5,038 bases of DNA from an uncultured Alcaligenaceae bacterium. Its GTDB lineage: Bacteria; Pseudomonadota; Gammaproteobacteria; Burkholderiales; Burkholderiaceae_B. The stretch spans positions 1 through 5,038 of the forward strand of contig CALCPT010000358.1 in the NCBI GenBank assembly GCA_937897265.1, read 5' to 3'. Position numbers and translations under genes: made by a program. Under the pieces are notes generated by a model. That model saw only the letters and a program-made list of their open reading frames with translations. It did no database searches and had not been told where the DNA came from. Shown here in pieces: positions 1-5,038 of this stretch (its first letter is position 1; every line of letters starts with the position of its first letter).

Positions 1-756
1 AAGAATGCCCAAAATCAATCCACCAACCATTACGCCTGCCGCACTTTCGATACCTCCTAAGATCGCTGCAGCAAAGGCTTTGATCCCAAACACCGTTCCC
101 ATCCCTGCCGAGACTGTGTAGAGCGGTGCAATTAAGATGCCTGCAATTCCAGCAAATACACCGGCCAGTGCAAAAGCTAAACCGATCATTTTTTCTGAAT
201 CGATGCCCATCAGCCCCGCGGCGCTACGATTTTGCGCGATGGCTAGCAGTGATTTTCCGGTAGCGGTGAGGCGCATCGCCAGCGTCAGCAGTAGGGCGAG
301 TCCAAAGCCTATTAACGGTATTAACACTTGCAGGGTATTTAGACGCAGTCCACCTAAATCAAAACCCTGTTGCAGCAGAGACGAACTCTGGCCTCTGGGG
401 TCTTTGCCAAAGCTAAAGAGCACGATATTCTCAAGAATCAGACCTAAGGCCACAGTTGCCATGAGCCAGGCATCTGAACCCCTTTTCACGAAGGGGCGCA
501 CAGCGATCACTTCGACGAAATAGCCCCATAGGCCGCAGCAGCTCAGCGCAACCAACACCGCCAGCCAAGTCGGCCAGTGCCATTGGCTGCTGAGCGTAAA
601 GGTGATAACAGCACCAAGCATCAACGACGCACCTTGTGCAAAATTCACGGTGCGCGACACGGCATATGTTGTGTAGTAGCCTAGAGCGACTAGGCCATAC
701 ATGCTGCCGATGCCTGCACCGGTGATCAGCGCAGAGAGATATTCTTGCAAGCCCAT
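1..756 (-). CDS. Branched-chain amino acid-type ABC transporter permease, LivH family (partial, C-terminus off the left edge)
   Basis: This is one of the two inner-membrane permease subunits of a HAAT-family (LivH/LivM) importer, which passes substrate from the periplasmic binding protein into the cytoplasm. The reverse strand is open from ATG at 756 to the window edge, giving 252 residues beginning MGLQEYLSAL. Family hallmarks are visible: an N-terminal glycine-rich helix (residues 13-26, GAGIGSMYGLVALG), the conserved VNFAQGASLMLGA stretch (37-49), AQNRSAAGLMGID (174-186) in the cytoplasmic loop that faces the ATPases, the LAGVFAGIAGIL helix (197-208) and FGIKAFAAAILGG (223-235). Several hydrophobic segments alternate with short loops. 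Relatives are about 290-310 residues, so some 40-55 residues are missing. The start lies 4 bases after the binding-protein stop and has no strong Shine-Dalgarno, which suggests translational coupling. The substrate cannot be read from the permease; amino acids, urea and amides are all known for this family. Confidence 0.93.
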   Translation of the reverse strand, partial: MGLQEYLSALITGAGIGSMYGLVALGYYTTYAVSRTVNFAQGASLMLGAVITFTLSSQWHWPTWLAVLVALSCCGLWGYFVEVIAVRPFVKRGSDAWLMATVALGLILENIVLFSFGKDPRGQSSSLLQQGFDLGGLRLNTLQVLIPLIGFGLALLLTLAMRLTATGKSLLAIAQNRSAAGLMGIDSEKMIGLAFALAGVFAGIAGILIAPLYTVSAGMGTVFGIKAFAAAILGGIESAAGVMVGGLILGIL

Positions 757-760
757 TACG

Positions 761-1927
761 TTATTTCACGGGTACGATTTTGCCCGCGCTGTAGCGCACC
801 ATCACATAGTCTTCAGGTGCAAGTGCTTCATGGGCTGTGTTCGCAAAAGGCTTTTGATACGTTTTGATGAGGCCTTGATAAGACTCCAGTTGCTCAAGCG
901 CGACACGGATAGCTTCACCGTCTGTACTTTTTGCTTTTTCAAGGGCGAGTGCCAGCAGGTGCATTGCATCGTAGGCATTTGCCGTACCGACCGGGGCAAT
1001 GATATCTGCTGCAGTTTTCACCCCATAGCGCTTCGATAACTCAGCCATGATTTTTTCAGACACTGGAGTTGGTGGTGAAAAGAAGCTATAGGTCTGAATA
1101 AAGTGAACGTCACCGGCAGTGGGTCCTACAAGTTCGTCAAAACGCCCGCCCGAAATCCCCCAATGAGATACGACTGGCACAGACCAACCCATGCGTTCAC
1201 GCGACTTCATCATTTGAGCACCGGGCCCAGCATTGGCGACCAGAATGATGGTGTCGGCACCGGCGCTTTTTAGGCGATTCAATTGTGGGGTCATGTCGAT
1301 ATCTGTTTGCTCGATCTTCTCGACCCCAGCGATTGGAAGATTGGCAGCGGCTGCGGCGGCTTTGAGACCTTTTTCGTTAGACTCGCCCCAAGGGTTATTC
1401 ACCAAAACCAGACCAGGCTTCTTCGCGTTGTATGTGCTCATCGCATATTTAATTAAGGCGATGTCAACGAGGTCGTCTTGCGCTGAGACGCGAAACACAT
1501 AGTTAGGCGAGGCTCCATTTTTTGTGATGTTGGTGCCAGCTGCCCAAACGCCGATAAAGGGCTTTTTGTTTTGATTGGCAATTGGCACAATCGCCAAGGA
1601 GACAGGTGTATCGATGCCGCCAAATAAGGCGACGACTTTTTCACTTGAGATCAGTTCGCGTGCCGCTGTGACGCCTTTAGGTGGGCTTGATTCATCGTCG
1701 CGCTTAACCAAGACAAGCTTTTGACCAAGTACGCCACCTTTAGCGTTAATTTCGTCGATTGCAATTGTTAAGCCTCGGGTAATGGCCTCGCCTGACTGCG
1801 CGGATTGTCCTGTGAGCGCTGCGACCAGACCAATCTTCAGATCAGCGGCTTGAGCGCTTGGGCTCAGGCTAAGCGCCACGAGGGTGGACAGTGCTGCACC
1901 AAGGCGAATCAGTCGTGAATGTTTCAT
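761..1927 (-). CDS. Periplasmic substrate-binding protein of a branched-chain amino acid-type ABC transporter (LivJ/LivK-like)
   Basis: This 388-residue periplasmic protein captures a small ligand and delivers it to the permease encoded immediately downstream. The N-terminus is a clear Sec signal peptide: basic MKHSRLIRLG, a hydrophobic core (residues 11-22), and AQA before a likely cleavage after Ala27. The mature part begins ADLKIGLVAALTG, the usual first beta strand of type I periplasmic-binding folds (Peripla_BP_6). It continues with GLTIAIDEINAKGGVLG (52-68), the first-lobe ligand loop region around FGGIDTPVSLAI (102-113), and YDAMHLLALALEKA (319-332) near the C-terminus. Length is normal and there is no frameshift. 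The start is supported by AAGGA at 1935-1939, seven bases before ATG. Similarity to classical LivJ is only general, so leucine, aromatic acids, urea, amides and other ligands are all possible. The gene is first in its operon and divergent from the oxygenase at 2100. Confidence 0.95.
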   Translation of the reverse strand: MKHSRLIRLGAALSTLVALSLSPSAQAADLKIGLVAALTGQSAQSGEAITRGLTIAIDEINAKGGVLGQKLVLVKRDDESSPPKGVTAARELISSEKVVALFGGIDTPVSLAIVPIANQNKKPFIGVWAAGTNITKNGASPNYVFRVSAQDDLVDIALIKYAMSTYNAKKPGLVLVNNPWGESNEKGLKAAAAAANLPIAGVEKIEQTDIDMTPQLNRLKSAGADTIILVANAGPGAQMMKSRERMGWSVPVVSHWGISGGRFDELVGPTAGDVHFIQTYSFFSPPTPVSEKIMAELSKRYGVKTAADIIAPVGTANAYDAMHLLALALEKAKSTDGEAIRVALEQLESYQGLIKTYQKPFANTAHEALAPEDYVMVRYSAGKIVPVK

Positions 1928-1943
1928 AGCAAGATCCTTATAA

Positions 1944-1972
1944 ATTCAACGGTTAAGTAGTCATTGCGTCAA
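1944..1972 (-). promoter_or_regulatory. Possible sigma-70 type hexamers upstream of the binding-protein gene
   Basis: On the reverse strand, TTGACG (1972-1967) lies 17 bases before TTGAAT (1949-1944), matching the -35 and -10 consensus at 5 of 6 and 4 of 6 positions with ideal spacing. The weakness is geometry: transcription would start near 1937, inside the Shine-Dalgarno AAGGA at 1935-1939, leaving almost no leader. Either this is not the promoter or the mRNA has an unusually short 5' end. I see no better candidate between 1928 and 2099. Confidence 0.22.
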
Positions 1973-1978
1973 GCGATG

Positions 1979-1995
1979 TCGGCACGAAATTTGCT
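1979..1995 (+). promoter_or_regulatory. Sigma-54 (RpoN) -24/-12 promoter for the oxygenase gene
   Basis: The sequence TCGGCACGAAATTTGCT closely matches the RpoN consensus TGGCACG-N4-TTGCW. The GG of the -24 element is at 1981-1982, the GC of the -12 element at 1993-1994, and exactly ten bases separate them. The one mismatch in the core is C for T just before GG. Transcription would start near 2006, giving a leader of about 94 bases before the ATG at 2100. It points toward the oxygenase gene. RpoN promoters need an enhancer-binding ATPase, so expression is probably on/off in response to a nitrogen or substrate signal. No convincing NtrC site was found; enhancers would lie roughly 1850-1930, within the start of the binding-protein gene. 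Confidence 0.6.
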
Positions 1996-2011
1996 TGGCT
2001 CTAGTGCGGGG

Positions 2012-2043
2012 CTCAGCGAGTCGCAATTGACGGCTTAGCTGAG
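2012..2043. repeat. Short inverted repeat CTCAGC / GCTGAG in the oxygenase leader
   Basis: CTCAGC at 2012-2017 is the exact reverse complement of GCTGAG at 2038-2043, with a 20-base spacer. It lies just downstream of the predicted sigma-54 start point, so it could be an operator dyad or an RNA stem. Six-base arms with a long spacer are not far from chance expectation. Confidence 0.2.
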
Positions 2044-2064
2044 ACACTCGGCTATCTCGACTGT

Positions 2065-2074
2065 GGGCTAGCCC
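2065..2074. promoter_or_regulatory. Perfect 10-bp palindrome GGGCTAGCCC followed by TTTT, ahead of the oxygenase ribosome binding site
   Basis: GGGCTAGCCC is self-complementary and is followed by four T residues (2075-2078). It lies 11 bases before the AGGAG Shine-Dalgarno at 2085-2089. CTGT at 2061-2064 can also pair with ACAG at 2083-2086, which would partly cover the ribosome binding site. It could be a repressor half-site pair or a weak leader hairpin. A true intrinsic terminator would need a longer stem than the three pairs available around the CTAG loop. Confidence 0.25.
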
Positions 2075-2099
2075 TTTTCACGACAGGAGCACCATCAAG

Positions 2100-3116
2100 A
2101 TGCAGCAGATTCCTTTGCTTGACCTTTCGCCTTATTACGAGGCAGCGGGTTCGACACACGATTTAAAGCAATTGTTGTGCCAAGTTGATCAGGCCTTATG
2201 TGAGATAGGCTTTCTTTGCGTAAAAGGCACTCGGATCACACAAGAGTTCGTGAAACTGGCTCAGAGTGCAGCGCTTGAGTTTTTTGATTTGCCCTTGCAT
2301 GAGAAAAATGCAGTCAAGGCCGTTAAGTTTGCTAACCGAGGCTACACGGGTCTGGCAGAACTTGGGCTGTCTTACTCGATGGATGCGAGCGATTTAAAGC
2401 AAGATCGTCGAGCACCCGCTGATCTCTTTGAGCGCTATCGGATTGGGCCCGTTGCCCAGTTTTCGGAGAGTCTGCTGGCGCAGTACGGTCAGACCGCCTA
2501 TGCGCCTAACATCTGGCCAGCGAGACCGCTCGAGTTTGCGGCGCTGATGCAGTCTTACTATCAACAAGCCAATCAACTCGCACAAGACTTACTCGGTCTG
2601 TTCGCGTTGGCTCTGAATTTAGAGCGTGATTGGTTTGAGCCGAAAGTGGATCACAGTATGGCTTCGCTAGCGCTGAATCATTACCCCGCCCAGACCGAGC
2701 CCGCCTTGCCAGGTCAGTTACGGGCAGGGCCACATACTGATTACGGGACTTTGACCATTGTTGCACCCACCGCAGCACCTGGCGGATTGCAGATTCGCAC
2801 AAAAAATGGGAACTGGCAGGACGTGAGCGTTGAGCCAGGCACCTTTGTGGTGAATATTGGCGACATGATGGCGCAATGGACCAATGATCGCTGGGTATCG
2901 ACCGTGCATCGCGTGGCCAACCCAAGTCCTGGGCAGGTTTTGAGTAGTCGCCGTCTGTCGTTGGTATTTTTTCATCAACCTAACCCCGATGCCATGATCG
3001 ATTGCATCCCGACCTGTGTGGACGCGACCCAAGGCAAAAAATACCAACCAGTTAACGCGGGTGATTACATTAGTGCCAAAATCAATCGGCACTTTAAGAA
3101 TGCCTTGGCGTCATAG
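2100..3116 (+). CDS. Isopenicillin N synthase family Fe(II)/2-oxoglutarate-dependent oxygenase
   Basis: This 338-residue protein is a soluble, presumably cytoplasmic, non-heme iron oxygenase of the plant-type/IPNS-like group, whose members usually couple 2-oxoglutarate decarboxylation to oxidation of a small substrate. An N-terminal DIOX_N-type domain (about residues 4-120, beginning IPLLDLSPYYE, with GFLCVKG at 37-43) precedes the double-stranded beta-helix core (about 186-295). The iron triad is intact: His212 and Asp214 in GPHTDYGTLT, and His270 in VSTVHRVANP. Arg285 and Ser287 in RRLSLVFFHQ form the RxS motif that binds the 2-oxoglutarate carboxylate, which favours a 2-oxoglutarate enzyme over a true IPN synthase. 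No flanking beta-lactam synthesis gene supports the IPNS name. AGGAG at 2085-2089, ten bases ahead, supports the ATG start. The gene is alone in its direction and divergent from an importer, so its substrate may be the imported compound or its product. The exact reaction cannot be assigned. Confidence 0.93.
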   Translation: MQQIPLLDLSPYYEAAGSTHDLKQLLCQVDQALCEIGFLCVKGTRITQEFVKLAQSAALEFFDLPLHEKNAVKAVKFANRGYTGLAELGLSYSMDASDLKQDRRAPADLFERYRIGPVAQFSESLLAQYGQTAYAPNIWPARPLEFAALMQSYYQQANQLAQDLLGLFALALNLERDWFEPKVDHSMASLALNHYPAQTEPALPGQLRAGPHTDYGTLTIVAPTAAPGGLQIRTKNGNWQDVSVEPGTFVVNIGDMMAQWTNDRWVSTVHRVANPSPGQVLSSRRLSLVFFHQPNPDAMIDCIPTCVDATQGKKYQPVNAGDYISAKINRHFKNALAS

Positions 3117-3209
3117 ACGGCCTTTTGAGCATCTAGTCATTTAAGAGTGCCTTGGCTTTTTTGGCCTGGGCTTGTGTAATCAGCCACTGCAGTTTTAAGA
3201 GCACTTAGC
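3093..3209 (+). repeat. Imperfect direct repeats spanning the oxygenase stop codon and downstream spacer
   Basis: TTTAAGAATGCCTTGGC (3093-3109, in the last codons of the oxygenase) recurs as TTTAAGAGTGCCTTGGC (3140-3156) with one mismatch in 17 and a period of 47 bases. A third degenerate copy, TTTAAGAGCACTTAGC, is at 3194-3209. A short GGCC-containing stretch follows both of the first two copies, with a 3-base shift. This looks like a decayed local duplication of the gene's 3' end. Confidence 0.45.
3129..3162 (+). terminator. Weak candidate intrinsic terminator after the oxygenase gene
   Basis: GCATCT (3129-3134) can pair with AGAGTGC (3144-3150) with one bulged G. A run of six T residues (3157-3162) follows six bases later. 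The stem is short and not G+C rich, and the gap before the T run is longer than usual, so this is only the best hairpin-plus-T arrangement I found in the spacer. Confidence 0.22.
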
Positions 3210-3238
3210 TTGCAGGTTTCGCCTAAAAATGCAATCGG

Positions 3239-3298
3239 CGGGTAAGTTAAGCAATTGTGCAGCGAAACATAATGATCGACTAGACAACTACTTACCCG
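3239..3298. repeat. Perfect 9-bp inverted repeat bracketing a promoter-like site
   Basis: CGGGTAAGT (3239-3247) is the exact reverse complement of ACTTACCCG (3290-3298). The 42-base interval between them holds the CATAAT hexamer listed separately. Arm centres are 51 bases apart, close to five helical turns, so two bound regulators could face the same side of the DNA. As RNA, the arms could form a 9-bp stem with a large loop. It lies upstream of the export operon. Confidence 0.45.
3247..3273 (+). promoter_or_regulatory. Possible sigma-70 promoter for the export operon
   Basis: CATAAT at 3268-3273 matches the -10 consensus TATAAT at five of six positions. The best -35-like hexamer nearby is TTAAGC (3247-3252), a three-of-six match with a short 15-base spacer. 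A poor -35 box would fit an activator-dependent promoter, with the inverted repeat arms as candidate binding sites. Transcription would begin near 3280, leaving a leader of about 120 bases to the preferred lipoprotein start. Confidence 0.3.
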
Positions 3299-3402
3299 AA
3301 CGGTGATGATGCTCTCTTGTAGCTTTTAGTCCCTTAATACTGGAACAAGTGCCATCCCTACCAAAATTTCCTGCGGTGACGCATTTTCTTCAATGGTTCG
3401 GC

Positions 3403-4863
3403 ATGCGCGATCAGCTCAGGTGTCTGGCGGGAGCGTGCATGGCTTTATTGCTAGTTGGCTGCTCGAAACCGATTATTAAAGACGGTGATGCACCCGCAGG
3501 CCCTGCGTATGTGAAGTGGATGCCTGGTGCGTATGCAGAGTCGAACGAAGCGTTGACGTTACCCGCAGTCCCTGAAAAGTGGTGGCTGAGCTTTGGGAGC
3601 CCTGAGCTCAATGGTTTTGTCGAAAATGCGTTTAAGAATAATTACGATCTGCAGGCGGCGATCGCGCGCGTCGCGCAGTCGGGTGCTCAGGCTGATGCCG
3701 TTCGCGCCCTGCAAAGCCCGACGATTGATGGGGTGGCGGGGTACCAAAATCAGGGGCCATGGAATGGAGTAGCGACGGCCCCGACCACTGAAGCTTGGCG
3801 TACGCAAGAGGTTTATCAGGGTGGCTTAAGAGTGAATTACGAGGTCGATCTCTGGGGCAAGTTGGGCTTCAATACCGAGTCGGCCTACCAAAAATCGCGC
3901 GTGAGTCAGTTCGCGCGCGATAGCGTTGCCTTGTTATTAGCAGCGGATGTTGTGTCCACCTACTTTTCGGTTGTCTCACTCACTGAGCGTCTAGCGGTGG
4001 GGACGCGAAATTTAAATTCAATCACCAAAGTTCGCGAGGGTATCGCCCGCCGAGTGAATCGAGGCGATTCAACGGTGATCGACTTAGCGCAGCAGCTGAT
4101 TCTTGAAAAAAACACTCAGGCGAATTTGTCGCTGTTAAACGGACAACGTGTGCGAGAACTTAACCGCTTGGCGCAATTGCAGGGACTTGTGCCGGGTACG
4201 CTAAAGATACAGGCGAATTCTATCGATGCGTTCAAGCGTGTGGATTTGAGCGCGGGTCTACCGTCTGAGCTGTTATGTCGACGCCCTGATATCAAAGCGG
4301 CTGAAGCGAGCCTGTTGTCTGCGCAGGCTGACCTGTACGCTGCGCGGGCGAGTTTATTACCCGCATTTTCGTTGTCGGGGCAAAGCGGGATGGGTAGTTA
4401 CTATTTGTCATCAATCTTGAGCCCTCAAAGTTTCTTTTTTAATATCACCAGTAACCTGCTGCAAAATATCTTTGATGGTGGTCGGCGTGATGCAGATATT
4501 CGTGCAACGCGCGCAAGAAATTTTGAATTACTTGAGGCCTACGCAAGCACCGTACAGGCGGCGTTGCGTGACGTAGAAGACGCCCTAAATGGACTTGAAA
4601 CGACAAAGCTAAGGCATCAAGCTCTGGCGATTAGTCGCGATCAGGCTCAACAGCTCGCGGGTAATACGCGTAAGTTACTCGAGCGAGGCGCGATTGACTT
4701 TGTGCAGTTGCTAACAATTGAGCAGACTGTCCTAGCATCTGAAGACGCCATTATCACAGCGCGTCGTGACCAACTCAAGGCTGCGGTTGATTTATATAAA
4801 TCACTCGGTGGTGGAGTGGCTGATAAAGAAGATCGATGCTTGAAAGAGGATCGCCGTGGCTAG
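3403..4863 (+). CDS. Outer-membrane efflux lipoprotein, TolC-like NodT family, of a type I export operon
   Basis: This protein should form the trimeric outer-membrane channel and periplasmic tunnel for an inner-membrane exporter. I prefer ATG 3403 (486 residues). It gives a compact lipoprotein signal MRDQLRCLAGACMALLLVGC with lipobox LVGC and acylated Cys20, followed by Ser. A GTG at 3349 in the same frame would add 18 residues, and neither start has a good Shine-Dalgarno. Numbered from the GTG form, the two OEP halves are clear: KWWLSFGSPELNGFVENAF (77-95) with a helical segment to about 280, then GLPSELLCRRPDIKAAEASL (303-322), the AARASLLPAFSLSGQSG stretch (331-347), and the final helices to LYKSLGGG (482-489). 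The repeated-half architecture and the RRPDI motif identify the NodT group. The stop overlaps the following ABC exporter gene by 8 bases, so the two are probably co-translated. NodT proteins more often partner RND pumps; here the neighbour points to type I secretion. Confidence 0.92.
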   Translation: MRDQLRCLAGACMALLLVGCSKPIIKDGDAPAGPAYVKWMPGAYAESNEALTLPAVPEKWWLSFGSPELNGFVENAFKNNYDLQAAIARVAQSGAQADAVRALQSPTIDGVAGYQNQGPWNGVATAPTTEAWRTQEVYQGGLRVNYEVDLWGKLGFNTESAYQKSRVSQFARDSVALLLAADVVSTYFSVVSLTERLAVGTRNLNSITKVREGIARRVNRGDSTVIDLAQQLILEKNTQANLSLLNGQRVRELNRLAQLQGLVPGTLKIQANSIDAFKRVDLSAGLPSELLCRRPDIKAAEASLLSAQADLYAARASLLPAFSLSGQSGMGSYYLSSILSPQSFFFNITSNLLQNIFDGGRRDADIRATRARNFELLEAYASTVQAALRDVEDALNGLETTKLRHQALAISRDQAQQLAGNTRKLLERGAIDFVQLLTIEQTVLASEDAIITARRDQLKAAVDLYKSLGGGVADKEDRCLKEDRRG

Positions 4864-5038
4864 TGTGCATGATCTAGATCATCAGGTCTCTCGGCTGAGT
4901 ACCTTTAAGCAATCTCGTGCGACGGTGATCGCAGCTGGGATCGTGATCAACCTGTTGGGCTTGGCATTCCCGTTGCTGATGTTGCAACTTTATGATCGCA
5001 TTCTACCGAGCCAGTCGCTCAGTACCTTGACGCTTTCT
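4856..5038 (+). CDS. Type I secretion ABC transporter (membrane/ATPase protein), N-terminal fragment
   Basis: Only the first 61 codons lie in the window; the gene continues past the right edge. It starts with GTG 4856, preceded by AGAGGA (4845-4850) at good spacing, and overlaps the last 8 bases of the lipoprotein gene. After a short hydrophilic N-terminus (about 20 residues) comes a first transmembrane helix, ATVIAAGIVINLLGLAFPLL (residues 22-41), then MLQLYDRILPSQSLSTL. The PLxMLQxYDRxLPSxS pattern is characteristic of type I secretion ABC proteins such as PrtD, HasD and LapB. There is no room for an N-terminal C39 peptidase domain, so double-glycine leader cleavage by this protein is unlikely, although a degenerate domain cannot be placed N-terminal either. 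The ATPase domain, the HlyD-type adaptor gene and the cargo are not visible. Confidence 0.82.
   Translation, partial: MASVHDLDHQVSRLSTFKQSRATVIAAGIVINLLGLAFPLLMLQLYDRILPSQSLSTLTLS
4869..4882. repeat. Perfect 14-bp palindrome at the start of the exporter ABC gene
   Basis: ATGATCTAGATCAT is fully self-complementary and sits 13 bases after the GTG start, encoding parts of codons 5-9. It contains two GATC sites six bases apart. It could be an operator or a small RNA hairpin (five pairs around CTAG) near the start codon, or a coincidence of the His-Asp-Leu-Asp-His coding sequence; about 0.3 such palindromes are expected by chance in a window this long. Confidence 0.4.

Noticed and set aside
137..523. 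Plus-strand open frame of 128 codons
   Set aside because: It lies antisense to the LivH-type permease, whose family motifs are clear; the plus-strand translation is low-complexity Ser/Pro/Ala/Arg with no recognisable domain or ribosome binding site.
701..1039. Plus-strand open frame of 112 codons
   Set aside because: It spans the junction of the permease and binding-protein genes on the opposite strand and shows no family features; a shadow of real genes.
1892..1908. TGCACC followed by a poor second half, considered as an NtrC site upstream of the sigma-54 promoter
   Set aside because: The second half (GAATCA) matches GGTGCA at only three of six positions and lies in coding sequence; not enough for a site call.
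2027..2055. TTGACG with GGCTAT 17 bases later, considered as a sigma-70 promoter for the oxygenase
   Set aside because: The -10 match is only two of six; the sigma-54 elements just upstream are far stronger.
2506..2925. Minus-strand open frame of 139 codons inside the oxygenase gene
   Set aside because: The plus strand encodes the iron-binding HTD and distal His motifs here; the reverse frame is Arg/Ser-rich and has no domain signature.
2718..3092. Minus-strand open frame of 124 codons
   Set aside because: Antisense to the oxygenase core domain and without recognisable features.
2100..3116. A true isopenicillin N synthase in a beta-lactam pathway
   Set aside because: The 2-oxoglutarate-binding RxS is present with the iron triad and no beta-lactam synthesis genes are nearby; only the family name is justified.
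3306..3329. Seven-codon open frame MMLSCSF ahead of the lipoprotein gene, considered as a leader peptide
   Set aside because: It has no Shine-Dalgarno, no run of a regulatory amino acid, and no attenuator hairpin after it.
3559..3807. Minus-strand open frame of 82 codons
   Set aside because: Antisense to the conserved N-terminal half of the outer-membrane channel; no independent support.

Overview
The window looks like proteobacterial chromosome of roughly balanced base composition. The gene content (a branched-chain amino acid type ABC importer, an isopenicillin N synthase-like oxygenase, and a NodT-type outer-membrane lipoprotein next to a type I secretion ABC protein) fits a Gram-negative cell, most likely a beta- or gammaproteobacterium. 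I cannot place it more precisely. There are no RNA genes, CRISPR arrays, insertion sequences or phage genes, and coding density is high.

Left part, minus strand (1-1927): a substrate-binding protein gene reads leftward and is followed after 4 bases by a LivH-type permease gene that runs off the left edge. This is the start of a HAAT-family import operon; its LivM, LivG and LivF partners would lie beyond position 1.

Centre (1928-3116): a 172-base divergent intergenic region separates the importer from a plus-strand Fe(II)/2-oxoglutarate-type oxygenase gene. It contains a near-consensus sigma-54 (-24/-12) promoter pointing at the oxygenase, with exact GG-N10-GC spacing, and two short dyads in the predicted leader. 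The arrangement suggests, but does not prove, that importer and oxygenase handle the same nitrogenous or carboxylated small molecule, with the oxygenase expressed on demand through an enhancer-binding activator.

Right part (3117-5038): a 232-base gap (286 to the preferred start of the next gene) holds a near-exact direct repeat crossing the oxygenase stop codon and a 9-bp perfect inverted repeat enclosing a CATAAT -10-like hexamer. Then comes an outer-membrane efflux lipoprotein gene overlapping by 8 bases a GTG-started gene for a type I secretion ABC protein, cut by the right edge. Together they form the start of a type I export operon whose adaptor and cargo are not visible. The junction carries a perfect 14-bp palindrome and an unusual cluster of GATC sites.

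The genes themselves belong to known families. The less ordinary signals are the sigma-54 promoter at the divergent importer/oxygenase locus, the inverted repeat around the promoter-like site before the export operon, and the palindrome/GATC cluster at the export-gene overlap.
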